DNA of 64,000 nt, from assembly GCA_022834735.1 (NCBI GenBank), contig BQKD01000001.1, forward strand, positions 1,279,659 through 1,343,658, in the 5' to 3' direction. Origin of the DNA: Erysipelotrichaceae bacterium OPF54. Its GTDB lineage: Bacteria; Bacillota_I; Bacilli_A; Erysipelotrichales; Erysipelotrichaceae. Positions within the stretch are counted from its first letter, which is position 1; each line of letters starts with the position of its first letter. Of the stretch, positions 8,224 through 17,764 are shown one piece after another. Below the pieces are notes generated by a model. It had not been told where the DNA came from. It worked only from the letters and a program-made list of their open reading frames with translations, and did no database searches. Both the position numbers and the translations under genes were made by a program.

Positions 8224-8394
8224 ATGAACCAACAAAACCCGAAGGACAAGCCTTCATTCGCTGAAGTTCGTCTGTCCAAAAAATCATTCGATTATGACCG
8301 CCCTGCCATCGTGATCCAAACTTTGAAAGGCAAAGTCTATATCAACAATCATGCCGATCCCGATCTGCTTCGTGCTGTCCTTTCTTCTCTATGA
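8224..8394 (+). CDS. Small IS66-associated protein (56 aa)
   Basis: MNQQNPKDKPSFAEVRLSKK to RAVLSSL, starting 7 bp after AGGAGG (8211-8216). Its stop overlaps the ATG of the IS66 OrfB-like gene (ATGA). Short proteins of this kind stand in the OrfA position of Firmicutes IS66 elements. The putative IS66 left end is GTAAACGGG at 8150. The rest of the element is degraded, so this gene is likely a passenger remnant. Confidence 0.55.
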   Translation: MNQQNPKDKPSFAEVRLSKKSFDYDRPAIVIQTLKGKVYINNHADPDLLRAVLSSL

Positions 8395-8746
8395 GAGCTC
8401 TTGATTTCGACCGTATCGATCATATCTATATCCGTTGTGGTTATACTGATATGCGCAAAGGAATCACACTCTATGTCGTCTTGTCCTCCATGCATCTTGA
8501 TCCTTATCAGAACGCCTTGGTTTTGTTCTGTAGCCGAAAATCTTCGTCGGTCAAAGGTCTTCTCTGGGAACAGGCTGGATTCATGCTTATTACCAAACAC
8601 CTGGATGAAGGAAGATTCCAATGACTGAGAAATGAAGAGAAAGTGATCGCTTTGAGCGAACAGCGCTCCGTTAACTCCTGGACGGTTCGAGCATCGTTCA
8701 GAAACATGCCATACACTCGTCTCGAAATCATGCACGAATCGTGTGA
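8391..8746 (+). pseudogene. tnpB: IS66-family OrfB (TnpB) pseudogene
   Basis: The frame starts MRALDFDRIDHIYIRCGYTD and continues MRKGITLYVVL, the hallmark (C)GYTDMRKG of IS66 OrfB. It reaches GFMLITKHLDEGRFQ, where the conserved tryptophan codon is replaced by TGA at about 8622-8624. Beyond the stop the sequence still matches (LRNEEKVIALSEQ), and after a further frameshift it reads LLDGSSIVQKHAIHSSRNHA to a stop at 8746. OrfC, the actual IS66 transposase, is absent. The gene is dead. Confidence 0.8.
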
Positions 8747-8850
8747 TGGAAATCACCTTCGGAGTATGGTATAGTCGAGCTATGAAAGACGGTTACTTTA
8801 TACGGTTGGTTTTCAAGCATGCGTAGAAATTTATATCATTCAATATATAA
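8747..8850. other. IS66 remnant tail and ISL3 target site
   Basis: No gene is seen. GGTTAC ending at 8796 resembles, inverted, the IS66-like left end at 8150 and may be its right terminus. The last eight bases (8843-8850, ATATATAA) are the left target duplication of the adjacent ISL3 element. Confidence 0.4.
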
Positions 8851-10502
8851 GGCTCTATAGCACTCTCTGTGGGTCAAGTCCGTTAAAAAAGGCAGATTTA
8901 CCTTTTATTTAAAGTGAAATTCTGCCTTTTGAAATACATGATTATAAAAAAAGGGAAATGTGTTATCCTTTTCGTTGCGACACAGAAAGGAAAATAACGC
9001 ATGACCCCTATCCAATGTATCAAATCTTCTCTTAATTTAAAAGCCTCTTCTATTAAAAATATTTCTGAATCCGATGACGGCACCACTTTCTTTGTCGAAA
9101 TCGCTCTTCATAAAAGAGCGCTGGTCTTTGTCCTCACTGCGGCAAAAAATGCCCTGGCTATGACAATGGAACCTCTACCAGAAAATGGCGCGCCCTCGAT
9201 TTCGGACACCAGAAAGTGTATATCGTCGCCGACCTTCACAGGGTCGAGTGTCCTGAACACGGTGTGGTCACTGAACAGGTCGAATGGGCTTTCCATGATT
9301 CGAGGTTTACCAAAAAATTCGAACAGCACGTAGCTCATCTGGCTCTGAATCAGTCCAGAAAACAAGTCTGCACGCTGATGCGTATCCACTGGAGAACGGT
9401 CGGAAATATTTTGTTCAGAGCCGCGCAGGTCAAAGAGAAAGAAGCTGAACATCGATTTGACGATCTGGAAGTGATCGGAATCGATGAAACCAGCTATAAG
9501 AAAGGCTATTCCTATCTGACAACAGTGGTCAACCAGAAGACGTGCGAAGTGATCTGGGTCTGCGACAGGCACGGCAAAGAAGTGCTGTCTGCTTTCTTCG
9601 AACAGCTCAGCGATACACAGATTTCTTCCATACAGATGGTGTCAGGAGATGGGGCGCGGTGGATCAAGGATACTGTAAAACACTATGCACCGCATGCACT
9701 GTTCTGTATTGATCCGTATCATGTAGTAACGTGGGCGATCGAAGCGATGGATCAGATGCGCCGGCGGTTATGGCGTGACACACTGAACGAAGAGAAGAAG
9801 GAGCCAAAACGCCGGGCTGGTCGTCCAGGCAAAGGAGAAGAGAGGACGCAGAAGAAATCCAAAGTGCTGAAGGCGTCGAAATACTCGCTGGGCAAGAACC
9901 CGGACCATCTTACAAGCCGTCAGGCAGATAATCTGGATTATATCCGAACGGTCTATCCAAAATTATTCAGAGGATATCAGCTCAAAGAAGGACTCAGACA
10001 AGTATTTCACTGCGACATGGAAGAAGCAGAACAAAAACTGCAGAAATGGCTGAACTGGGCATGCAGGAGCCGGATCGAAGAGTTTGTGGAACTGAGCAAA
10101 AAAATCAGGAGGCACAAGGAATCGATTGCGAATACGAGGAAATACGGGGTATCGAATGCAAGGATCGAAGCATTGAACAATAAGATCAAGCTCATAATAC
10201 GCAGAGCGTATGGATTCAGAAACATTGAAAATCTGATCAGCATGATCAGGCTGGCGTGTTCGGAAATCGGAAGACAGCTGCAGCCAGCCTATGTATATGA
10301 CAGAAATTTTGAGTAGAAGAAAAAAGTTCATGGGCCCGCACGTGCTCAAGGATCTCATAGAACCTGGGACCAGCCAAGGGACGCATCCGCTAAACCCTTG
10401 GCAGGCCCCAGAACTTATGATGACCACGCACTTAAAGCGAGACAATGAACGAAAAATGGGAGTGGGAGGACTCGGTCAACCCACAGAAAGTGCCGATGCC
10501 TC
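8851..10502 (+). mobile_element. ISL3-family insertion sequence
   Basis: The 1,652-bp element has imperfect inverted ends. Left GGCTCTATA then GCACTCTCTGTGGG; right, inverted, GAGGCATCG then GCACTTTCTGTGGG. They are flanked by a perfect 8-bp duplication ATATATAA (8843-8850 and 10503-10510), as expected for ISL3. It carries one transposase gene with a frameshift. Confidence 0.85.
9001..10316 (+). pseudogene. tnp: ISL3-family transposase with one frameshift
   Basis: The ATG at 9001 follows AGAAAGG. The first frame gives MTPIQCIKSSLNLKASSIKN to VEIALHKRA; the protein then continues in another frame from about 9120 as CPHCGKKCPGYDNGTSTRKW, the N-terminal zinc finger, and on through the ISL3 DDE domain (GIDETSYKKGYSYLT, MVSGDGARWIKDT, CIDPYHVV) to SNARIEALNNKIKLI and the stop at 10316. 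One base appears lost in AAAA at 9112-9115. Everything else, including both ends, is intact, so the element is either recently inactivated or this position is a sequencing error. Confidence 0.88.
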
Positions 10503-11940
10503 ATATATAAAATGTAACCCAAATAATTCATGATTTCTAATAAAAATGCCGCGAACTCCTTTATTTTAGGTTTTTCGCGGCTTTATCATTTTCACCCGCC
10601 GGGTGATGACTTTCAAGTGTGGTTCATTTACAATATTAGTGACCAAACAAATAGAAAGGAACCACATACTTATGTTATCTAATTTTGCCGCTGTTGACAA
10701 CTATAACTTTTCCGGAGGAAATATCACCTCCGATTCCGGCGCTCTTCTCTTTGCTCGTTTTATCCATTCTCTTTCGCTTCATGACGCTTTTCGTTCGCTT
10801 CCTTTTGATGACGACCGGAAAAATCCTGTCCACTCTTATTCCGATATCCTTCTTGGCCAGATCTTTAAATTTATGCTAGGATATTTCCGTCAGGCCGATC
10901 AGTCGGTTCTTCGTCAGGATCCTTTTCTGCTTTCTGACGCTCCTTCCCAGCCGACAGTTTCACGTTTTTTCTCCTGTGCCTCCCCTTCTTTGAATGCCGC
11001 ACTTCATCAGCTTCTTCAGACCTGTGCTCTCTCTTATCTCAACAAGCAGGAGCATGATCTTATTTTTGATGCTGATTCTACTTTGATCGAAACGACTGGC
11101 CGGCAGGAAGCGAGTGCCTATATTCCTCATTACTCTTCGGTCGGTTATCATCCTCTGGTGATCAATGAGTATCATTCCAAACTTCTTGTCGCTTCGCTTC
11201 TTCGCTGCGGCAATTCCTATTCGGCCAACGGGATCATCGAGCAGCTCCGCACTGTGTTCTCCGGCCTTCAGATTTCTTCTTCCCGGACCATTTTCTTCCG
11301 TGGAGACAGCGCCTTTTACGATTCCGAATTGATGAATTATCTTGAACAGCAACCTTTTCGTGTGCGCTATATGATCCGGTGCAAGCATTTCGGGAAACTG
11401 CTCAAAGAATGCATGGACGATATGGACCGCAAAGGGATCGATTTCCAGCAGTATACCAAACACGAACCGTATATCGGCGAGCTGTCTTATTCCCTGCAGA
11501 ACGACGAGCCTAGAAGGGTCGTCTACAAAGCGTATCGTTCCATAGGCCAGAACGGACAGATTTCTTTGTTTCCGGAAATCTATGCCGTCATGACCAACTG
11601 TCTGGAGTGGAGTCCGTGCCATATCCTACGCTTTTATGAACAAAGAGGAAATTCGGAAAACTTCACGAAAGAGCTCAAGGACGATTTTGGTGCAGGCACA
11701 TTGTCCCATCCAAAGTTCTTATCCAACGAGCTCGAGTTTCTGCTCAAAGCATGGGCATACAATATTTATCATCTGTTCCTGAATCGGAAAGCAAAACACA
11801 TGCCGGGTGTAGCGCGTCAAATTCTGTTAGTCGGAAACGTCAAATATTTTTATACACATCTGGAAGAGAAACGCACTTTATTTTGTCCGGCCTCGCTTTA
11901 TTTTGGCTTCAGAAGCATTTTATTTTATTTCTTTCTGTTC

Positions 11941-11971
11941 AAAAAAAGCCGTCTTGTCAAAAACGGCTTTT
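11941..11971 (-). terminator. Terminator after the transposon operon (copy B)
   Basis: AAAAGCCGT/ACGGCTTTTTTT hairpin as in copy A. Rightward reading from the truncated IS1380 transposase also meets this hairpin and its flanking stop codon at 11971-11973. Confidence 0.88.
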
Positions 11972-11973
11972 AA

Positions 11974-12261
11974 TCAATAATTTCCTATGTTCTCGAATTC
12001 TTTCTGGTATACTCTTTCCACTATACATGCCAGGATCCAGCTGTTCCTCTTTCCCAGCGCTTTTCTGATCGACGGATGGATCTCGAAATCATTCTTGAAG
12101 AATAAATGGCCAAAATTATTCATATAGTTTTCTACAAAATACATCAGCTCTTCATTGCTCAGTTTATAGGCTCCGTACATCTTCATCGCTCTTTTCAGCT
12201 GTTCGATCATCACTTTTCTCGTCGTCGGCCAGTTGATCAACATCCGTTCATCTTCTTTCAT
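11974..12261 (-). CDS. 95-aa transposon protein (copy B)
   Basis: Identical in sequence to the 5718-6005 product. It is the last gene of the copy B operon and ends 2 bp before the hairpin terminator at 11941-11971. No motif of known function. Confidence 0.75.
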   Translation of the reverse strand: MKEDERMLINWPTTRKVMIEQLKRAMKMYGAYKLSNEELMYFVENYMNNFGHLFFKNDFEIHPSIRKALGKRNSWILACIVERVYQKEFENIGNY

Positions 12262-12267
12262 ATGTTC

Positions 12268-13074
12268 TCACCCCAGTTCTACTTCGTTATGTGCTTTCAT
12301 CACGATCTCTGCGTCGATGATCCGCTTTTCTTCGTTCGCTCCTTCGATCAGGCATTTCGACAACAGATTGTTCAGTTTCCGGATTGATCCGCCTGCGATA
12401 TTATATGCGGCACGCACCGCGTCTTCTTCGAACACCTTTTCTCTGCTTCCGCATTCTTTCATGCAGAAATCCACATATTCCTGTGCCTCTTCTCCTTTCA
12501 GACCTTCCATGAAATAATTGATCACGATCCTCTGGCGCAGGGCGTCATGCACCTGCTTTTTCAGGATCGTGTTCAGGCTCGTCTGCCCGCTCAGGATCAG
12601 GATACAGTAGTTCTTCGAGTCCATCTCGAAATTGAGGAGCATGGTCAGATCGTTGAAGACGCTCGTGCTCAGATACTGCGCTTCGTCGATCACGATGACC
12701 GGCGTGCACTTCTTTTCTTTTGCCATGTATTCGATGGCTTCCTGTACCTGCCGGAACAGGTCGCTCTTTCTGAATTTGGGCTCCAGCCCCAGCCCGCAGG
12801 CCAGCTGCCGGTAAAAGTCGATGACCGATACCGTAGACATCTGGATGTAGACCACTTTGTACAGCGACGGGTTCAGACTGCCGGCAAATTCGCGGATGGC
12901 CGATGTTTTTCCTGTTCCCGGACTTCCTGTGAACAATCCGATCCCTTTCGCTTTTTTCAGGTAGTCCAGCCGTCCTTTCAGGTTCGCCGTATCTTCGCTC
13001 CGGTATAATTTGTGATATTTCGTTTCTTTCTCGAACGGCATCTGCTTCAGTCCGTAAAATACTTTGGCTTCCAT
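12268..13074 (-). CDS. AAA ATPase, ExeA/TniB-like (copy B)
   Basis: Identical to the copy A ATPase: Walker A SPGTGKTS and Walker B VIVIDEAQ are both intact, so this copy should be as active as the others. One base separates it from the integrase gene and six bases from the 95-aa gene. Confidence 0.9.
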   Translation of the reverse strand: MEAKVFYGLKQMPFEKETKYHKLYRSEDTANLKGRLDYLKKAKGIGLFTGSPGTGKTSAIREFAGSLNPSLYKVVYIQMSTVSVIDFYRQLACGLGLEPKFRKSDLFRQVQEAIEYMAKEKKCTPVIVIDEAQYLSTSVFNDLTMLLNFEMDSKNYCILILSGQTSLNTILKKQVHDALRQRIVINYFMEGLKGEEAQEYVDFCMKECGSREKVFEEDAVRAAYNIAGGSIRKLNNLLSKCLIEGANEEKRIIDAEIVMKAHNEVELG

Positions 13075-13075
13075 A

Positions 13076-14311
13076 TTACTCCTCCTCTCTGAAGCGCATG
13101 TGCTGCCTTCTTCTGATCCGGCTGTTCTCCACCTTGTCGACCGTCCGGATCGGGATCAGCTTTCCGTCCATCCCTAGCAGCCAGGCCTTTCTCCTGTCTT
13201 CGGGATCCATCTTCACCTTTACTGTCTCGCGCATGTATTCGGCCGGCACCTCGTAGCTGATCCCGTCGATCACGAGTGTCGAATCGGTCCTCACCTTTCT
13301 TTCGTACGTATGCAGGAAATACTGTTCCACCGCTTCGTCAGGAAGGAAGCGGAACCGCTGTGCATCCTTCAGATAGCGCTGGCGCGGCGTCATATCTTTC
13401 AGCGAAGCGTGTTGGCAGTTGATGTATTTCTGAAGATAGTCCCCGAAAGATTCCCGGACCTCTTCGATCGTCTGATAGGCATTCCAGTCCGAACAGCGCA
13501 GCCAGTGGTCCTTGAACGTTCGGAATGCGCGCTCCTGTTTTCCTTTCGCGCTTCCGTCCCGCACCGGCGCATGCACCAGGGCGACCCCCAGTCTTGCACA
13601 GATCATATTCAGCTGGTGGTTGTCATAAGGCGAACCATTGTCTACATACAGTACAGACGGGATCCCGTAAGTCATGACCGCGTTCTTCAGGATCTTCTGA
13701 AAGTTGACGGCCGTATCGGCTTCAAAGATTCCCCAGCCCACGATCATCCGGGATGCGTCATCCAGGATAGAAACCAGATACAGCCTGTGTCCGGCCAGCC
13801 TGTATAGATAGGATGTATCGGCCTGCCAGACCTGGTTGGCAAATTCTTTCTCGAACGCTCTGCGCTCTTTTCCCTGATGGATCGGTTCGAGACGGCTCTG
13901 AGGCAGAGAACGCACGAAACGATCGATCGTGGACTGGGAAACGCGGGCCGGGATAAACCCTTCTTCGATGAGCCGCGCACGCAGGACCGTATTGATGATG
14001 CGCGGATACTGCCGGCGCAGAGCGATGATGCGTTCCTGCGCCTCGGGACTCAGAGTTCGGGAAGTCCCCTTGTCGCTCCTGGGACGGGAAATCAGTCCAT
14101 CGAATCCGCCGGAACGGTATTCATAGGCCCAGTGAGCGAAAGTCTGCCATGAAAATGATTTTTTGACACCGGAGACCGGGTTTTCGAATTCTTTTTCGGC
14201 AAGATGACGGTAAAACTGACGGTTTGTCGAAAAAGGATGAGTGCCGGAAATGACAGGAGCGATGATCCCGAATTTCCATAAAGCGATTTTTTCCTTGTCG
14301 GTTTGATCCAT
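13076..14311 (-). CDS. DDE integrase-type transposase (copy B)
   Basis: Identical 411-residue product to copy A with the full D-D-E triad. Start is the ATG at 14311 behind AAAGGAGG. No frameshift or stop is present, so copy B looks able to move. Confidence 0.92.
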   Translation of the reverse strand: MDQTDKEKIALWKFGIIAPVISGTHPFSTNRQFYRHLAEKEFENPVSGVKKSFSWQTFAHWAYEYRSGGFDGLISRPRSDKGTSRTLSPEAQERIIALRRQYPRIINTVLRARLIEEGFIPARVSQSTIDRFVRSLPQSRLEPIHQGKERRAFEKEFANQVWQADTSYLYRLAGHRLYLVSILDDASRMIVGWGIFEADTAVNFQKILKNAVMTYGIPSVLYVDNGSPYDNHQLNMICARLGVALVHAPVRDGSAKGKQERAFRTFKDHWLRCSDWNAYQTIEEVRESFGDYLQKYINCQHASLKDMTPRQRYLKDAQRFRFLPDEAVEQYFLHTYERKVRTDSTLVIDGISYEVPAEYMRETVKVKMDPEDRRKAWLLGMDGKLIPIRTVDKVENSRIRRRQHMRFREEE

Positions 14312-14376
14312 AAAGCAGAATCCTCCTTTGAGATTACTGTACCGGGCTAAAAAGAGGAAAGCGACGGACAAATGAT

Positions 14377-14916
14377 TCAGGAAGGAGAAAAAAGACCATA
14401 GACAAAGGGTGCAGATAAAATAGTGTGAGGCGAAAAATAGGCGCATTCATGAAAACGAAGAAAACTCTTCAGAAAGGCATGCATAGAAGAACGGATATGA
14501 GCAAGAAGATCATACGGGCTACGGTCAAGATCGCGGATCATGATACAGGAGAGGAAAAGCAGAGAGGAATAGCGGTCGATCCATCGGCGCAGGGTCGTTC
14601 TGGAAATATCAAAAAGCGCAGCCGTTCTCGACTTGTTGCCGGCACAAGGTCCGCAGCAGTACTGAAAGAGCACTTCAAAAATAAAAGGATAGGAAAACGA
14701 AGAAAACGGACGGGCATCATAAGGGAGTATGGTATGATAGGAGCCGCAGGAAGGACAAAAAACGACACGAACCCGTAAGCGTTTTGTCGGATTGGAAGGA
14801 GAGAGGCAGAAACGGGAGTAGGATGAGTAATCGAGCATCTGGCCGCGCGCCCCGCAGGACGGGCAGGATAAATCATGCGAAAAAGGGTTGTCGAAAGCCG
14901 AAAAATTGATTATCAT
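14377..14916 (-). CDS. DUF6431-like zinc-ribbon/HTH protein (copy B)
   Basis: Identical 179-residue product to copy A. Both CxxC pairs and the helix-turn-helix are retained. It is the first gene of the operon, inside the insulating terminator at 15033-15086. Confidence 0.75.
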   Translation of the reverse strand: MIINFSAFDNPFSHDLSCPSCGARGQMLDYSSYSRFCLSPSNPTKRLRVRVVFCPSCGSYHTILPYDARPFSSFSYPFIFEVLFQYCCGPCAGNKSRTAALFDISRTTLRRWIDRYSSLLFLSCIMIRDLDRSPYDLLAHIRSSMHAFLKSFLRFHECAYFSPHTILSAPFVYGLFSPS

Positions 14917-15032
14917 AAAATTGTTCGTTAGGACGGGAGAGAGTTTGTTCGCAAAACAATTAGGGCTCTCTCTTTTTTTGCGCCTAACACCTTTCCATGT
15001 CAATCATCTCATAAAATGAAAATAATGTGACG

Positions 15033-15086
15033 AAAAAAAGCAGAATAAATTCATCGTGAAATGATCGATGATGAATTTATTCTGCT
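15033..15086 (-). terminator. Terminator at the left end of transposon copy B
   Basis: Copy of the 17-bp stem hairpin with T-run on the minus strand. It would block leftward transcription entering the element from the IS1380 remnant and beyond. Confidence 0.9.
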
Positions 15087-15522
15087 TGTCTTTATAAATA
15101 AGCGAGGATAGCAGGACGACGCTCTACACCGGGTATTGCGCGTATGCGTATGAATACGTTCAGGAAGGAATTTATCAAGATAGGCGGAAAAGTGATCCGT
15201 CACGCAAGGCAGATCACATTGTGCATCAGCAGCGCCTATGCGAGAAAGAAAGAGTTCGCAGGATTGATGTACAATATTCAAAACGAATAATAAACAGACC
15301 CATATTTTAAAATAGGCAGAGCGATCTGTCCTTTTCGTCGTGGAGTTTTCCACTGTAAAACTTTTTGAAAACCAAAAAAAACAGGAAATCGGATCAAATC
15401 AAGCGAACTTCATCGGTAAAACCATTCCATGAATTATTTGGGTGTAATTAGATTTCTAGCTTATATTGTGGTGAATAATTACGTATGGTATCATGGTAAA
15501 TAGTTAAAGAGAGGGATATATT

Positions 15523-17262
15523 ATGGAGGGTTACGCAAAAAAAGCGATAGATATAGTATTTGGAGAAAGAAAGGACTTTATTATTATTGGTTTAACCGGA
15601 AGAACTGGTAATGGCTGTTCTACAATTGCTGATTTATTAACTAAAAATTTTTTAGAATTGGAAATTCCTATTCCAGTGCATTCAAATGAAATGAATGAAG
15701 CTGAACGGAAAAAAGAGATTATTTATAATTATGCTGAAAAAAATTGGAGACCATTTATTAAAATTGAGGTCAAATATATTATATTCACGTTTCTTTTAGA
15801 ATATTCATTTGATAGATTGAGGGATTTCTTAAAACAAAATAATAAATGGGAAGATTTTTCAAAATTTGCTGGAGAGAAGGGAATAGAAGATTTAGAAAAC
15901 AAATTTAATGAATACCATATAAAAAGACTGAGATTCAAAAGAATATTAGAAGAAAATAAGATGAAAGAATATATTTCTGATGTTTATACATTTTATTTTG
16001 CGGAGATTCATGGTTTATTCGATGAGATTGTGGCTATTTTAAACGAGATTCGTTTTTATACTTTGCCTATGCAGATTTGGGGAGATAATATTAGAAAGTA
16101 TAATTCTCCATATGAAGAAGATAAAGAAGATTTAAAAATTAATAATTATATTCTGGTCCAAAGAATAAATACAATGATAAAAATATTAAGAACTAAAAAT
16201 TTAACAGACAACGGTTCCGTATTGGTGGTAATTGATGCATTAAGAAATCCGTTTGAAGTAAGTTTTTTTAAAGATCGATATTCTAGCTTTTATGTATTGG
16301 GAGTAACTTGTAATGAAAAAATACGGAATCAAAGGCTTTTTAATAAAGGGCTTACTATAGAAGATGTTGAGAACTTAAAAAATCATGAGTATCCATCTTT
16401 GACGAAGTATGGTTTAAGTGATGACGAATTTTTTTATAAAATCAATGTGGAAGGAACGATGTCTTTAGCGGATATTTTTATTACAAATGAAGGAGTAGAT
16501 AAAAAATTATATAGTGTCAAAGAAGAGTTGATTAAATATATTTCTTTAATGATGCATCCAGGACTCGTTCAACCTAATAAAACAGAATATTGCATGCAGA
16601 TGGCTAATGATTCAAAGTTAAATTCTGGTTGCCTATCGAGGCAAGTCGGAGCAGTAATCACAGATAACCAATTTAATATTATTGCCACAGGTTGGAATAA
16701 CGTACCTGATAAACAGATTTCATGTTCTTTGAGGAGCATTTGTTCCTTAGTAAACGATTCAAGTGTAGATAGCAACGGATTAAGCTCCTTTGAAAAATAC
16801 AATGAAGAGTTTAGAGGGTACGCGAAAACTTGTATAAAAAGTATTGATTTAAATGAATTAAGAGGACTACCTTCCCCATATTGTTTTAAAGATATTTACA
16901 ACGGATTCCAAAGTAATAAAAATCAAGTTCATACGCGTTCTATTCATGCTGAAGAAATGGCGTTTTTACAATCTGGGAAAATTGGAGCTCCAAATCCAAA
17001 TGGTGGATTTCTGTTTACTACAGCTAGTCCTTGTGAACTTTGTGCAAAAAAAGCATACCATTTAGGAATAAAAGTAATTTATTATATCGATTTATATCCC
17101 GGAATCTCATATGATCATATCTTGAATACTGGTGACCAAATACCAAAAATGATTCAATTTTCGGGTGCTATCGGAAGAGCTTATCAACAATTGTATACTC
17201 CAATTCTTCCTTTTAAAGATGAACTAAAAATGAGATTGAAATGGAATTTTAAAAGAAAGTAG
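15523..17262 (+). CDS. Anti-phage dCTP/dCMP deaminase with P-loop domain (AvcD/DcdV-like)
   Basis: The protein has 579 residues, starting 8 bp after GAGAGGG. The N-terminal kinase-like P-loop domain begins IIIGLTGRTGNGCSTIADLL (Walker A-like, about residues 22-35). The C-terminal cytidine deaminase domain has the zinc and proton-shuttle motif HAEE (RSIHAEEMAFL, about residue 485) and the zinc ligands SPCELCAKKA (about 515), plus RQVGAVITDNQFNIIATGWN. This two-domain layout is that of the phage-activated deaminases (AvcD/DcdV) that deplete deoxycytidine nucleotides. Those systems can have an inhibitory RNA upstream, but the IS1380 end at 15442 leaves only 80 bp here. Strongly AT-rich. It is the first gene of the island, followed by the OLD nuclease gene 16 bp later. 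Confidence 0.88.
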   Translation: MEGYAKKAIDIVFGERKDFIIIGLTGRTGNGCSTIADLLTKNFLELEIPIPVHSNEMNEAERKKEIIYNYAEKNWRPFIKIEVKYIIFTFLLEYSFDRLRDFLKQNNKWEDFSKFAGEKGIEDLENKFNEYHIKRLRFKRILEENKMKEYISDVYTFYFAEIHGLFDEIVAILNEIRFYTLPMQIWGDNIRKYNSPYEEDKEDLKINNYILVQRINTMIKILRTKNLTDNGSVLVVIDALRNPFEVSFFKDRYSSFYVLGVTCNEKIRNQRLFNKGLTIEDVENLKNHEYPSLTKYGLSDDEFFYKINVEGTMSLADIFITNEGVDKKLYSVKEELIKYISLMMHPGLVQPNKTEYCMQMANDSKLNSGCLSRQVGAVITDNQFNIIATGWNNVPDKQISCSLRSICSLVNDSSVDSNGLSSFEKYNEEFRGYAKTCIKSIDLNELRGLPSPYCFKDIYNGFQSNKNQVHTRSIHAEEMAFLQSGKIGAPNPNGGFLFTTASPCELCAKKAYHLGIKVIYYIDLYPGISYDHILNTGDQIPKMIQFSGAIGRAYQQLYTPILPFKDELKMRLKWNFKRK

Positions 17263-17278
17263 TGAAAGGGAATAGGCT

Positions 17279-17764
17279 ATGCGATTATCAAAGATAAAAA
17301 TTAAAAATTATAGATTGCTTGTTGATTCTGAATTAGATGTTGATCAGAAAACAACATTGATTGTCGGGAGAAATAATACGGCTAAAACATCTCTTGTGAA
17401 ATGTATTTGTACTGTTCTTGACGGAAAGACTTTTGATTTTGATGATTATCCTTTGACAAAACGTCAATATTTATATCATAATATCAATTTATTTATGAAG
17501 AAAAAATTAAACTTTGAAGATTTATACAATAGCATAGAGCCAATATCTGTAGAGTTTTTCATTGATTATTCTTTAGACGATCCAGATGAAAATTTAGGGG
17601 CTTTATCCCCTTTCATTATTGATGTAGATGAGGATACGACAACTGCTCAGATTTGTATTGAATATCGCTTACAGAAAGATGAAAATAACTTATGGAAAAT
17701 CTTGGAAAAAGATTTCTATAAAGAAGGAGTTATTATACAGGATATTGATATTCCTAAACTATGA
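17279..17764 (+). CDS. OLD-family nuclease, ATPase N-terminal part (GajA-like, split)
   Basis: 161 residues. The protein opens MRLSKIKIKNYRLLVDSELD with the Walker A-like P-loop LIVGRNNTAKTSLVKCI (about residues 31-46), typical of OLD/GajA ATPases, but it stops at 17764 before the ABC signature and Walker B. The rest of the protein is encoded by the next frame, which begins at an ATG overlapping this stop (ATGATCATG, ORFs overlapping by 4 bases). Together they give about 655 residues, normal for such nucleases. The -1 frame has its own TAA at 17755-17757, so ribosomal slippage further upstream is excluded. Either a one-base deletion has split the gene, or the two halves are made by coupled re-initiation. 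Confidence 0.8.
   Translation: MRLSKIKIKNYRLLVDSELDVDQKTTLIVGRNNTAKTSLVKCICTVLDGKTFDFDDYPLTKRQYLYHNINLFMKKKLNFEDLYNSIEPISVEFFIDYSLDDPDENLGALSPFIIDVDEDTTTAQICIEYRLQKDENNLWKILEKDFYKEGVIIQDIDIPKL

Larger units (their letters stand above)
11808..15128 (-). mobile_element. Four-gene DDE/AAA transposon, copy B
   Basis: Same 3,321 bp as copy A, in opposite orientation. Here the right end (TGTAGCGCGTC) comes first and the left end (complement of TGTAGAGCGTC) ends at 15128. The target duplication is CCGGG (11803-11807 and 15129-15133), unlike copy A, so it is an independent insertion. It lies inside an IS1380 transposase gene. With copy C it forms a direct repeat bracketing the 15-kb defence island. 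Confidence 0.95.
10672..15290 (+). pseudogene. tnp: IS1380-family transposase, split by transposon copy B
   Basis: The ATG at 10672 lies 13 bp after AGAAAGG. The first part (10672-11807) shows NFSGGNITSDSGALLFARF, LIFDADSTLIETTG and TIFFRGDSAFYDSELMNYL, the DDE motifs of IS1380, and KELKDDFGAGTLSHPKFLSN with the conserved third acidic region. The second part (15134-15290) gives IARMRMNTFRKEFIKIGGKV to LMYNIQNE and a stop. Excision of the 3,321-bp insert plus one CCGGG leaves 1,293 bases, 431 codons in one frame (430 residues). The transposase was intact until the insertion. Confidence 0.92.
10518..15442 (+). mobile_element. IS1380-family insertion sequence, interrupted by transposon copy B
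   Basis: Perfect 15-bp inverted ends CCCAAATAATTCATG (10518-10532) and its complement (15428-15442) are flanked by the 5-bp duplication TGTAA (10513-10517 and 15443-15447). Without copy B and its duplication the element is 1,599 bp, a normal IS1380 size. Between the left end and the transposase gene is a hairpin CCGCGA...TCGCGG (about 10549-10580), probably a terminator shielding the transposase gene. Confidence 0.88.

Noticed and set aside
8349..8756. A 135-codon minus-strand gene over the IS66 remnant
   Set aside because: Antisense to clear IS66 OrfB sequence (CGYTDMRKG); no family features.
10603..11973. A 456-residue IS1380 transposase ending in the same tail
   Set aside because: The true C-terminus continues at 15134-15290; the tail belongs to the inserted transposon.
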